In this document: in pieces, positions 25,512-36,135 of the stretch
How the letters are laid out: every line of letters begins with the position of its first letter
Numbering within the stretch: position 1 is the stretch's first letter
Source of the DNA: Quercus robur
Lineage: Eukaryota > Streptophyta > Magnoliopsida > Fagales > Fagaceae
Assembly (NCBI RefSeq): GCF_932294415.1
Contig: NC_065544.1
Coordinates: 25,643,351 to 25,707,350 of the forward strand
Reading direction: 5' to 3'
Length of the DNA stretch: 64,000 bases
Translations under genes and position numbers: made by a program
The notes under the pieces: model-generated
The model's database searches: none
What the model saw: only the letters and a program-made list of their open reading frames with translations
Told to the model about the DNA's origin: nothing

Positions 25512-26121
25512 TTATTCAGCAAATCAATAAAAGCAAAGAAACATACATAACAATTAACAATATAAAAATTTAAAACCCACAAGAAAAGCAGAAGTAATCA
25601 AACAAAAAACTTTTGTAGAAATTAACAATAAAACCTTAACATTTGGCTCAAGGAGTAGCATAGGTTTGAAACATCTAAGCAAACTAGTTCAATATCCTGA
25701 AGAAGCATTTCACTAAACAGTTTGTGCGCATGACTTGAATTTCAATTTCAAAAAATCAAATAGCATACTCATTATTTGGTAAAGTTGAAGTTTGGAAAAT
25801 CTTTTAAGAAGAAATTATGTACCTATAGCAGACAAATCAAATCAACAAAAGACAAATATGATAATAAATTAAAATGAAATTGCAAGGTGAAAAGGGATCT
25901 TTGGCTTACCAATTACTTCAATGGCAACCAATCGCCACCTGCATTAAAATAAAGAAAATAAATAAGTTTTTTATAAATAATAATTACAAAGCCCAGCAGC
26001 TTGATTTCGTTATTACTCGTATGAATGAGATGTTAAATTTAGAGAAAGAGAGAAAAGCGAGTGACAAAAAAGGCACCCAAAGATGTAACTAAAGAGGCAT
26101 ACCTTGGCATCAAGGTTGTTT

Positions 26122-29100
26122 TTAAGATGGAAGGATATTTCTTTGAAGTTCAATCAAGATTTCTTGTCTTCTTTGATGGTGGATATAGATTAGTGTCAGA
26201 ATCATCATTATCATGAGTAGAGACATCAAAAGGGTTGGACGAGAGCTCCATCTCCAAAGTTTGGAGCTCCGTTTCCAGAGTATTTGAAGCCATCCAAAGC
26301 GGGAGAGGTAAGGTTTTTGGGGATGCATGCCACGGGTTGGTCGACAGTTTCTTCTTCGTCTTCGGTGTCGGAGTTTGACACCCCTGGAATTTCCTCTATT
26401 GTTGCAAACCCCACAACATATGCATTCTCCATGGACCCCCATCCATTTTACGAATTTAGTGTTCTCAAAAGGAAGAGAGCTTTCATTCGACTCATCAATT
26501 TCACATATAACTTCAATGTCATTCTCATCATATGGATTTGAATCAAACAATTTCCAATTAGATACAGAAAATAACCACAGATGCCCAGACATTTCTTCAA
26601 TATCTTGAAATGAGATTTTTTCTTTACAACCATTGATGGAAACGTAAACAGAAAAAAATCCGCTTATATGTGCCTCCACCAATTGAAAAGCAATACAGAC
26701 AACAATTTTTGGAAATTTGCTACCAATCTTGAATGATACAGAATTTCCATAACTCTGATGGACGAATTTGAACCAACTTGGAATCTCAATTCTTGGTACC
26801 TTAATTTCATAATAATTTCCCCCATTAAGGAGAGAGGAATCCATTAATATGCTACTTCTTTCACCTTCACGTACACTATTTGGTAAAATCTCTAAAATTT
26901 GTCCAAACTGCTTGCATTTAGCAAATAAAGGAAATTGAAGTTAGAACATCTCATGATATGTATTTAGGAAAAATAACAAAATTTGTTTCTTTACAACTCA
27001 AACTTAAAAGAGAGAGATACCTGAGTCCATAATCTTCTGAATGATTGTGGATCCACTGAAGAGCAGTTTATTGCATTCACTCTCCGTATAGATTGGGGAA
27101 GGCTTGGAATGTTCCGAAGCTTCTTGCAATTGTCTATGTAAAGATCTGCTAAACTAGTAAAGCTAATAATACTTTCCGGGATGGAAACAATATTGGAGCC
27201 ACTTAGATATAGAATTGTCAATTTGGGGAAGTATTCGGGCTTCATCCAAAAATCCAAATCAATTAAATTTGCACCACAGTAGCTGAGATGTAGACTTTCC
27301 AAGCTCAGAAGCCCATATTCCGAAAGGGTATCAAAGGAAGTGCATGGAATAGGAGTCAGTCGCATTTTATTGATTCTATCTGGAAAATCCTGTACACAAT
27401 TATCTAGCTTCAGTGTTCTAAGCCTAGTGAGATACCTCAATGATGGATGCAACTCTCTAATACCACTAGAACTCAAAATTAAATCCTCTAAACATTTCAT
27501 TTCTAGGTGAATTTTGGGGAACTTCTCAAGCCTTGTGCAGCTATCTAGATTTAAAAATTTGAGAGATGTCAACATGAGACTACTTGGAAGTTTTTGAAGT
27601 TCCTCACAGTATTCAAGGTTCAATATTTTCAGCTTAGCAAGAGATCCAATGGACTCATCAACCTCAATTAACTTTCTACAAAAAGAAAGGTTCAATGTCT
27701 CCAAGTTTGGGGCGCACAAATTAGGGAAATTTGTAATGGATTCACTGAAACTTAGATTGATAAGTTTCAAATTTTTGTAATCGACCACCTAAAAGGAATG
27801 AAAAAAATATATATTATATTCAAAAAATTTTAAAAGCATTTAAAGAAATCAAAACTCATAAATAATAGTACTCATACCTGCTTGAATAGCTCCTCCAATT
27901 TAACGAAACTATGCGACATCTCGAGTGCAACAAGCTGTTGCGGAGAATAATTGGATGGAAAGGAAAAATGATATTCAGGCCATTCAAACAACCTTAACCC
28001 ATTGGGGAGAGATTTAAGTTTTTCAGAAATTTGTACATTGCGAACTATAAGAAATTTGAGATTGTCCATCCCTTCAAAAGCTTCAGGGTGAAGTTGCACT
28101 CTTATTGGATTAGGCGAATGCCACATTATTCCTCGAATTCTATCTAACCCCTGATTGGATAAAGCATAAAGTGAACCATATATCACAATAGAATTTTCCA
28201 AAACTAAAATGTTCTTAATGTTTTAAGCAAAAATGGTATTGATAAACTAATATTCTAGGGGACACTTCATTTGGGGAGCCGTTAGACATGGGATATGTCT
28301 AGGACACTTCTATCGGCATGCCAGCTGTGTCCTTTTTCTTTTTAAAACATTGTTGACACTCATCTTTTATTTCTTTTTAGTTTCAATCTTGAATACTTTT
28401 CTAGTTATCTTTTATTCACTCTTTTAAATCTTATTCTTGGTATGTATTCTAATTTCTAAACATCATTTATTAATCATGAATTCACTTTATTATCCATTAT
28501 TGCTCTTAAATTGATATATGTTTTAACATTATATGAAAAAATAAATGCTTTAAAATAAAAATAAAAATATATTTAATAATTAATTACCATGCATATCCTT
28601 ATCATGTCATATCCTATAATTTTTCAAAATTGTAGAGTCACTATGTCATACTCATGTTCATACTTCGTAGCTTATCTCCAAAAAAACTATATATGTCAAA
28701 GAAAAAAATAATTACTTCTACCTTGTGAAAAAAAAGGGTTAAAATTTGAAGAATAAATAAATTATACCTTACTTCCCATTAGTACTTTAAAAGCATCCTC
28801 ATGATTCCATATCCTGCTGCGTTTGTAGAGGACTGTTGGTGATTCTCGCCGAACAATTTCCTTGCCCATTTGTTGTATCAAGTCATGCATGGACAATGTG
28901 CCATTTTGCTCTATATTTATGAGACATTTATTAACAAGTGTTGTAATACCATGATTCGGAAATAATTCGCAAGTGTCTAATATATTTTCAACATAATCCT
29001 TGGACCATCCCCGAAAGAAACATGAAATATCAAGGAAAATATCCTTTTCATTTTCATCCAATCCATCGTAACTTACTTTAAGTGTTTCAATAATATTTTC

Positions 29101-30799
29101 ATTGGGGATTTTTTCATATTTATGTATTGCATTTTTCCACTCATCTTTTGCTCTTCCGCACAAATAAGAACCTATGATTGTCAGAGCTAGTGGAAGGCCT
29201 TGGGCATAGTCAATAATTTGGTGTGCATATTCAGAATAATCTTGAGGGGGTTTGCTTTTATGGAAAGCATGTTGACTAAAGAGTTCAAGAGCTTCATGTG
29301 TGCCTAATTCCTTGACCTTGTAAGTTTTGCAACCTTGTGGAAGAGTAGCTAGCACGTGTTCATCTCTTGTTGTTATAATGACTCTACTTCTTGCAAGAAA
29401 CCAATCACATTTTCCAAGCAAATCTTCTATTTGTTTTGAATTATCAACGTCATCAAGAATTAAAAGAACTCTCTTATTGCAAAGCCTTTTCTTTATCACA
29501 TTAATTCCCCAGGATACATTATCCACCTTCACATGACTGGCCCCTAAGATCTCAGAAAGAATTTTCTCTTGTAGCTGGATTTTGCCATCACTTGTCCTTG
29601 AATTTTCTCTAACATTCTCTAGAAAGCAGCTTCCTTCAAAACAGTCAAAAATTCTGTTATAAACAGCTTTTGCAATTGTAGTCTTTCCTATTCCCCCTAG
29701 ACCATGAATCGCTACAATTCGAACATCATTTGACTTAATATCTAAAAGCGACTCTATCTCCTTGGCATGAGAATTTACTCCAACAGGGCATTTAGCAACA
29801 TATAACCGTGTGCCACTTAATTTGGTATCTGATATTTTTTTAATAACTCTTTGGATGATGCTATATTCAGGACCACTGCAAATCACAGAGCATAATAGAC
29901 AATAAATGAATTGGACTAGTTGGAAATAGTAATGTGTAAATAAACTAAATTCAAGATGTCTAATTTTGTGCAATACAACCTACACTTGAATAAGTATTAA
30001 TTAAAGTAAATGACATATTACTCAAGGATATGAGAAGTATCATTAATTTAGTACATTTTTTTGCTAGGAAATCAGATTTAGCCTTTCCATACTTGACCAA
30101 AATAATCAAGAAATTTTGGAAAAACTTTCAAAAGAATAGGTGACAGAAACTCTAAAATTTTTCTGTTCCAATCTTTAACCTTACTTTGTAACCTAACTAC
30201 CAAGATATTATTAAAATAGAATAATTTCATAATTTGTTATGTGGCTAGTGGTTATGACAAACTATTAAAATTATAAAAACCACGAAAGCATGAGACTAAT
30301 TAAGAGATACTAACCCATTCTCGTAATGCCATCCAGACAAACTAGCAGCTTCTCTTAGAACTGTCCTCCAACTTTGCACCTTATTCTTGAATTTTTCTTT
30401 AAGTCTAGTCAACTCCGCCCCAAAATTTCCCCTTTGATTACGTATTTCTAATGGATTAACTTTATAAAAAATCGGTACAACTAATTGGCCATTTTTCCTA
30501 CACTGCATAATCTTGACAAGTTCATCCAAGCACCAGTGGGACTCCGCATAGTTTTCAGAGAACACAACGAACGAAATCATTGACCTTTCAATGGTTTTGA
30601 GAAGTTCCTCTGAAATTTCTTCTCCCCTCCGAAGATCATGGTCGATGAAGGTGTAAATGCCTTTATCACACAAAGCCTGATATAAATGGCCTGTAAAACC
30701 GTTGCGGGTATCTTCACCTCTAAAGCTCAAAAAAACGTCATAGTTCCATCGGTGAGGGGAAGAAGAAGAGGAGCCCCCTTCATCGGTCAGGTCATCCAT
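26122..30799 (-). CDS. TIR-NB-ARC-LRR disease-resistance protein (TNL), five coding exons
   Basis: Intracellular immune receptor. Exons (minus): 30799-30315 (TIR), 29875-28768 (NB-ARC), 28150-27878, 27788-27021 (LRR) and 26907-26122 (C-JID). All junctions are GT-AG and in phase, giving about 1139 residues. The TIR has YDVFLSFRGEDTR (20-32) and the WCLDEL glutamate E93, the position of the NADase catalytic residue in TIRs. The NB-ARC has P-loop GLGGIGKTT (220-228), kinase-2 LLILDDVD, RNBS-B ITTRDEHVL, QGLPLAL and MHD (491-493). LRRs are few and irregular. The last exon shows the post-LRR C-JID pattern (IEIPSWFKFVHQS.GNSVSF). A 5'UTR intron precedes the ATG (acceptor at 30806). The tail after about 26430 looks frameshifted. 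The upstream region is not its own promoter but a fragment of the neighbouring copy, so it may be transcribed from 33.3 kb. Confidence 0.88.
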
Positions 30800-30870
30800 T
30801 AAGATCTATAAGGCATAAGATTAAGAAATAAAAATTAATAAAAAAAATTGAGATAGAGAGAGAGAGAGAG

Positions 30871-33175
30871 TCAACGCATGGAAAAACCGAAGTTTACCTT
30901 TTTGACGGTAGCTTCACGGATTCGAGGAGTGAGTCTATCGCAGTAGAAGCCTTGGTTTGGTGAGAGCTCAGAATTTACTCCAACAGGGCATCTAGCAATA
31001 TATGACCGTGTGCCATTTAATTTGATATCTGATATCGTTTCAATAAGTTGTTGGATGAATCTATATTCAGGACCACTGCAAATCACAGAGCATAATAGAC
31101 AATAAATGAATTGGACTAGTTGGAAATAGTAATGTGTAAATAAACTAAATTCAAGATGTCTAATTTTGTGCAATACAACCTACACTTGAATAAGTATTAA
31201 TTAAAGTAAATGACATATTACTCAAGGATATGAGAAGTATCATTAATTTAGTACATTTTTTCGCTAGGAAATCAGATTTAGCCTTTCCATACTTTACTAA
31301 AATAATCAAGAAATTTTGGAAAAACTTTCAAAAGAATAGGTGGCAGAAACTCTAAAATTTTTCTATTCCAATCATTACCCTTACTGTGTGATCTAACTAC
31401 CAAGATATTATTAAAATAGAATAATTTCGTAATTTGTTATGTAGCTAGTGGTTATGACTAGGGGTGGCAAATGGGCGGGTTGGGTTATAAATAGGTTGGG
31501 TCATAAATGGGTTGGGTGTGTAATTATCTATTTATCCATTTATGACCCATTTATATATAAATTAATTATCCATTACCCGTCCAACCCATTTAATTAATAA
31601 CCCGCCCATTTAACCCAATATGACCCAAATAACTCTAAAACTATAGTGGAATACTTTATTGACTTTCAAAATTACTAAAATACCCTTAAATACTCAAAAG
31701 TAAAAAGTTCCATTCTTTTTGGGTCCAAGTTTTTAAAAATATGAGCTAAGCATTATACGTTGTAAAATCAAAGCTCCACTGTTTTTAAAAGTTCCATTCT
31801 ATTTGAAGAAGAGAGAGAAGATGAGCATTAACAAAGAAATCAAAGCTCCACTCAGTAAGATTTTCATTTTTCATTTTTCTTTTTCCTTACTTTTTTTTCC
31901 CAACTTTCCACTTCTCCAAACAGTAAGCTAAGCATCAAAACTTTTTTTCACTCATAATGCACAGTACAAGCTTCCGATTTGAGCTCACCGGAAATTCTCT
32001 CCGACATTGAGAACTCTCCGATCGAGCAAGTAGCTCTGATGGTTCCGATCACCGACGACACTTCTCCCCCAAGCTTCACATTCCGAACATGGATTCTAGG
32101 AACTCTAGCGTGTGGCCTCCTCTCCTTTCTCGACCAATTCTTCTGGTACCGCAAAGAGCCTCTCACGCTAACGTCAATCTCGACTCAGATCAAGATATGT
32201 AGTTTCGAAATTTTTTTGTCTCTGAAAACCCCAAACCCAAAATTTTTGAAAACTTTAACTTAGAAATCAACCCAAGAATTTCCTTGCTTTTGTTTGGTTA
32301 CTGAGAAAATTTGAGGGAAAATCTGAGGGAAAGTGTTTAGGGGAGTGAGAGTGAGAGGGCTGAATGTTTTGGCTTAGAAAATTTAAGAGAAAGGGAAAGT
32401 GTTTAACGTTATATAGTTTAGTGGGTAATTTGTGGGTTTATTTAATTTTAAAATTTAAATGGGTTCAGTGGGTATAGTGGATTTATCCATATAGACCCGT
32501 TTAATTAAATAACCAAATGAGTCTTTATCCATTTAACCCAAATATTTAAATGGGTTGGGTTAAGACTTATCCAAATAAGGTGGGTAATGGACGGGTCCAT
32601 GGATATGGATAATTTTTGCCACCCCTAGTTATGACAAACTATTAAAATTATAAAAACCACGAAGCATGAGACTAATTAAGAGATACTAACCCATTGTCGT
32701 AATGCCGTCCAGCCAAATTAGTAGCTTCTCTTAGAGCTGACCTCCAACTTTGCACCTTATTCTTGAATTTTTCTTCAAATTTAGTCAACGCCGCCCCAAA
32801 ATTTCCCCTTTGATTACGTACTTCTGATGGATCAACTTTATAAAAAACCGGTAGAACTAATTGGCCATTTTTCCTACACTGCATAATCTTAACAAGTTCA
32901 TCCAAGCACCGGCTGGACCATGCATAGTTTTCAGAGAACACAACGACCGAAATCATTGACTTTTCAATGGTTTTGAGAAGTGTCTCTGAAATTTCTTCTC
33001 CCCTCTCAAGATCTAAGTCCCTGAAGGTGTAAATGCCATTATCACACAAAGCCTGATATAAATGGCTTATAAAACCGAAGCGGGTATCTTGACCTCTAAA
33101 GCTCAAAAAAACGTCGAAGTTCCTTCGGTGAGGGGAAGAAGAAGAGGAGCCCCCTTCATCGGTCAGGTCATCCAT
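30871..33175 (-). CDS. second TIR exon plus truncated NB-ARC exon of the same TNL locus
   Basis: TIR exon 33175-32691 is 485 nt, the same length and phase as the downstream one. It shows FDVFLSFRGQDTR and keeps E93, but the usual Trp of the WCLDEL motif is Arg (R89). An NB-ARC start exon at 31075 reads GGPEYRFIQQLI…CPVGVNS, then changes abruptly near 30971 into the 5'UTR-like sequence of the downstream copy. Read straight through, it stops at 30871, predicting a 229-residue TIR-only-type protein. If the 5'UTR donor at 30898/30897 is used instead, the reading frame joins the downstream TIR exon. The promoter and 5'UTR exon (donor near 33269) lie upstream. The intron is enlarged by an hAT insertion. 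Confidence 0.75.
31459..32627 (+). mobile_element. non-autonomous hAT element, 1169 bp, 8-bp TSD GTTATGAC
   Basis: The ends are TAGGGGTGGCAAA at left and its complement TTTTGCCACCCCTA at right, the typical hAT-type terminal inverted repeat. The flanks are GTTATGAC at 31451-31458 and 32628-32635, an exact 8-bp duplication as expected for hAT. The homologous intron at 30241-30268 lacks the element and has GTTATGAC once. Subterminal regions repeat GGGTTGGGTT/AACCCATTTA motifs in both orientations. There is no transposase. An oligopeptide-transporter-like exon fragment lies inside. Confidence 0.88.
31966..32194 (+). pseudogene. captured exon fragment of an oligopeptide transporter (OPT) gene
   Basis: The plus strand inside the hAT element encodes SSPEILSDIENSPIEQV, then VPITDDTSPPSFTFRTWILG, then FLDQFFWYRKEPLTLTSIS and a T-Q-I ending. 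This is the hallmark N-terminus of plant OPT proteins (PIE.V...VPITDD, TFRTW.LG, NQFF.YR, L..SS...QI). No ATG precedes it in frame nearby, and after the TQI region the frame enters non-coding sequence at a point where OPT genes could have an intron. It is therefore a transduplicated first-exon piece, not a gene. The family call is from recalled consensus. Confidence 0.7.
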
Positions 33176-33560
33176 TAAGATCTATAAGGCATAAGATTAA
33201 GAAATAAAAATTAATAAAAAAAATTGAGATAGAGAGAGAGTCAACGCATGGAAAAACCGAAGTTTACCTTTTTGACAGTAGCTTCACGGATTCGAGGAGT
33301 GAGTCTATTGCAGTAGAAGCCTCGGTTCGGTGAGAGCTCAGAATTAATTGAAATGATCTGAATCGATCAGTGCGTTTGATTGGGAAAATAAAATAAAATA
33401 AAAGATTGAATTTAATCCGAGAAGAGAAAAAGGGATCATATCAGCACATCAGAAAATGTGTTCGAATGGAATTCAGATCGTATTGAAAATTTGGAGTTTT
33501 AAAGTGAGAGAGAGAGACAGTAAAACGCGGCTTCTGCTTTTTTACGAAGGTTCTGTGAAG
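33176..33560 (-). promoter_or_regulatory. 5'UTR intron, 5'UTR exon and promoter region of the TNL locus
   Basis: The ATG at 33175 is preceded by acceptor TTATAG|ATCTTA. The matching donor AAAAAG|GTAAAC lies at about 33269-33264, so the 5'UTR is split by a short intron containing a GA repeat. Upstream is an AT-rich region with TTTAAAG and a GA tract (33505-33516). The same 5'UTR exon and intron occur in the duplicate at about 30806-30965, but the promoter does not. Confidence 0.55.
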
Positions 33561-34759
33561 GCGCAGGGTATTGACTAGAAGGACCAATCATCCCTTTCTT
33601 CTTCATTTTTTTCTTTTTCATTTTTATAAAGAGTTATGGTTGTGCCATGTCAAGTGGTTCATAACTTCTTCTTTTTTGAGAAACAGTGGTTCATAACTTC
33701 ATACGAAGACATCCATTTACTACTCATAATTCACTACATAGCTAAGCTGTGGCATACTTGGGATAGCTCTTTTATAAATAAATAAACAGCTTTCCTTTTC
33801 TGACAATGATAGTCGCACAAATCGTTTTTTTACATCAACTTTCATATTTTAAATGTTAGAGATTTTTTTTTTTTTTTTTTTTTAATGTGGACAATTTTAA
33901 ATTAATTTTGAATATTTATGTAAAATAGCAGGAGTAAATAAGTCTAAGATGATATTTTCTTTTTCTTTTTTTAATTTTCTAGTTAATTGTGATGTATCTA
34001 TTAATTTACTTCCTAATTAATTAAAAAAGTTTAATTTTTTGCCTCCTTATCAAATTTGATTGTGTTGTTTTACACTTTTACTTTCCTTACAGTTGCTAAC
34101 CAGTGCGATGCACAAAAAAACTATTAAATGTAAGATTCAAAAAATAATGACATGCACTTTTACAACATAAGGTATCAAAGAGGTTATATAACCAATTTTT
34201 TTATAATTTTGGTGGTTATTGCCTACTCGAAATATTAAAATCACCATATTGAAGTAAAAAAATTCAAATTTAACAATTATTAACAAATTAAGAGAAATTA
34301 ACAAATTTTAAAAAAAGTTGCTATAGATGGTAGTTGTAACAGAATTCATTCAATGTGTTATAATCGTTTACATCACCTCAATGTGTTATAATCATTTACA
34401 TCACCTCATAACATTGCTTCATAATCCATGTATGCACCTCATAATAATATAAACAACCTTGTATAATCGAGAAAGACCAAAAAAAGATTGAATTTTATCA
34501 GAGAAGAGAAAGAGGGATCAGATTAGCACATTAGAAAATGTGTTCGAATGGAATTCAGATCATATTGGAAATTTGGAGTTTTATACACTCATATTAATTA
34601 TTAATTTATAATTTTCAAGGATAAAAGAGTAAAATAATTTTTTTTTAATTTCTTTTCTTTTTCTCTTCCCCTTTACACCTAAATACATATGTTTTTCTTT
34701 AAAAAAAATACATATGTGAAATTCGATAAATAAATAAAACACATATGTAAAAGGCCATA

Positions 34760-34850
34760 AGTCTTATAGCATAGTGGTATTTATTGTTCTCCTTTGTAAA
34801 GAGAACCAAATTTTGAATCCCCTCTTCTCCACTTGTAACAATTTATCCAA
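34760..34850 (+). mobile_element. tRNA-derived SINE-like remnant
   Basis: A-box-like TAGCATAGTGGTA (from about 34766) and B-box-like TTTGAATCCCC (from about 34812) lie about 46 bp apart. The middle can fold (TTCTCCTTTGTAAAGAGAA). This is the pattern of the tRNA-like head of plant SINEs, not a functional tRNA, because no acceptor stem can be formed. Confidence 0.45.
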
Positions 34851-35507
34851 AAATAATAATAAAAAAACACATGTGAAAAAGATTTTATTTTTCCTAACCT
34901 AGGACTTACTTTTTTTTCCCTCTTCTCCTTGCTTTGCTTTTGTAAAATTAAACATAAATCCTAAAAAGAATAATCTTACTTTTTTTCCCCTCTTCTCCTT
35001 GCTTTGCTTTTGTAAAATTAAACATAAACCCTAAAAAGAATAATTATACATCAATAAAATACCAAATATGATCAAGTCATATTTAACTCAAGATGTATTG
35101 TATTTATCATTTTCATGAATAAAAGTTACAATCTTCTCATAATAAATAAATAAATAATTTGACAATACGGAACACTTTTGACCTAACTTGCGAGGATATT
35201 GTTATCAACTGGGGATTCCTCAATAGCCATGCCTTCTTCTACCCAACCATTTCTAACTGTCTATCTTTTTTATGTTATTGAAGCCACGTTACAAAGGTAA
35301 TATACACATATATAGTGGAAGATGAAGTGAGATTCATTGATATATGGACTTTACTAAAATAAAATTTCAATGACGTTTCAACACTATCTAAATATTGGTA
35401 AAAGGTAGAGAATATTTTCGTGATTATGTTTGACATGCAAGTGTGAGATTCTTTTGTCAATCATTTCCATTTTTTGCCTTACATGATTTACTTAGTAGAG
35501 TTGACCT

Positions 35508-35895
35508 GAGGGAACATGGCCATTTGTCCCTAATTTACAAGTTATGCAGTAAAATGCTTTGTTTTGAAACTATTTAGCAAAAAGTCTCTGTTTTTTAAAC
35601 TTAATTTTAACAAAATCTAGTTATGTATAAAACTCGATAATCTCAAAATCAAATTATATGTATATTTTTAAGTGGAACTTGACATTAGTAATGTCAAGTT
35701 TCACTTAAATTTTCAAAAAAATTTAAGTGACAAAATATGCATAGAACTCGACATTACTAATGTTGAGTTCCATCTGTTACTCAATTTTGTTAAAATAGAA
35801 TTTCAAAAATAAGGGCATTTTGCTAAATAATTTCAAAATAGGGGCATTTTACTACATAATTTGTAAATTAGGAACAAATATCCATTTTCCGGTTG
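35508..35895. mobile_element. MITE-like inverted repeat, ~100-bp arms
   Basis: The left arm starts near ATGGCCATTTGTCCCTAATT and runs through GTAAAATGC and ATTTAGCAAAA to TTTTAACAAAAT. The right arm is its reverse complement from about 35787 to 35895 with about 20% differences. The centre holds a second palindrome (GGAACTTGACATTAGTAATG and complement, 35672-35707). No coding content. Exact ends and target duplication are unclear. Confidence 0.6.
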
Positions 35896-35934
35896 ACCTG
35901 TTAAACAAGCTGACTTATACTTAACCACATTAGG

Positions 35935-36135
35935 TGTACGTTTGGTTCCAAATTAAAAAACCAACTTATTTTACTATTCAACTTATTTTTGCTACTATTC
36001 ATGGGCTTCACTGTACTTTTTGGTATTATTTATGGGTTTTACTATACTATTTCAACTAATTTTTACCTTTATCTACAATACTTTCAATAAAAAGTTTTCA
36101 GTTTCAGCAAAATAAGCGGATCCTAAACAGAACCT
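35935..36135. mobile_element. short MITE, first of two copies in the window
   Basis: Begins GTACGTTTGGTTCC and ends GGATCCTAAACAGAACC (inverted ends). The interior has CTATTCATGGGCTTCACTG and AGTTTTCAGTTTCAGCAAAATAAG. A second copy with the same order of phrases is at about 49168-49372 in the MDP1 3' flank. Confidence 0.6.

Noticed and set aside
28762-29973. Starting the NB-ARC protein at the Met at 29973 (hydrophobic leader)
   Set aside because: The leader is intron 1. The acceptor TGCAG at 29876-29880 and exact phase with the TIR exon explain the exon start at 29875. The same intron sequence is repeated at 31173.
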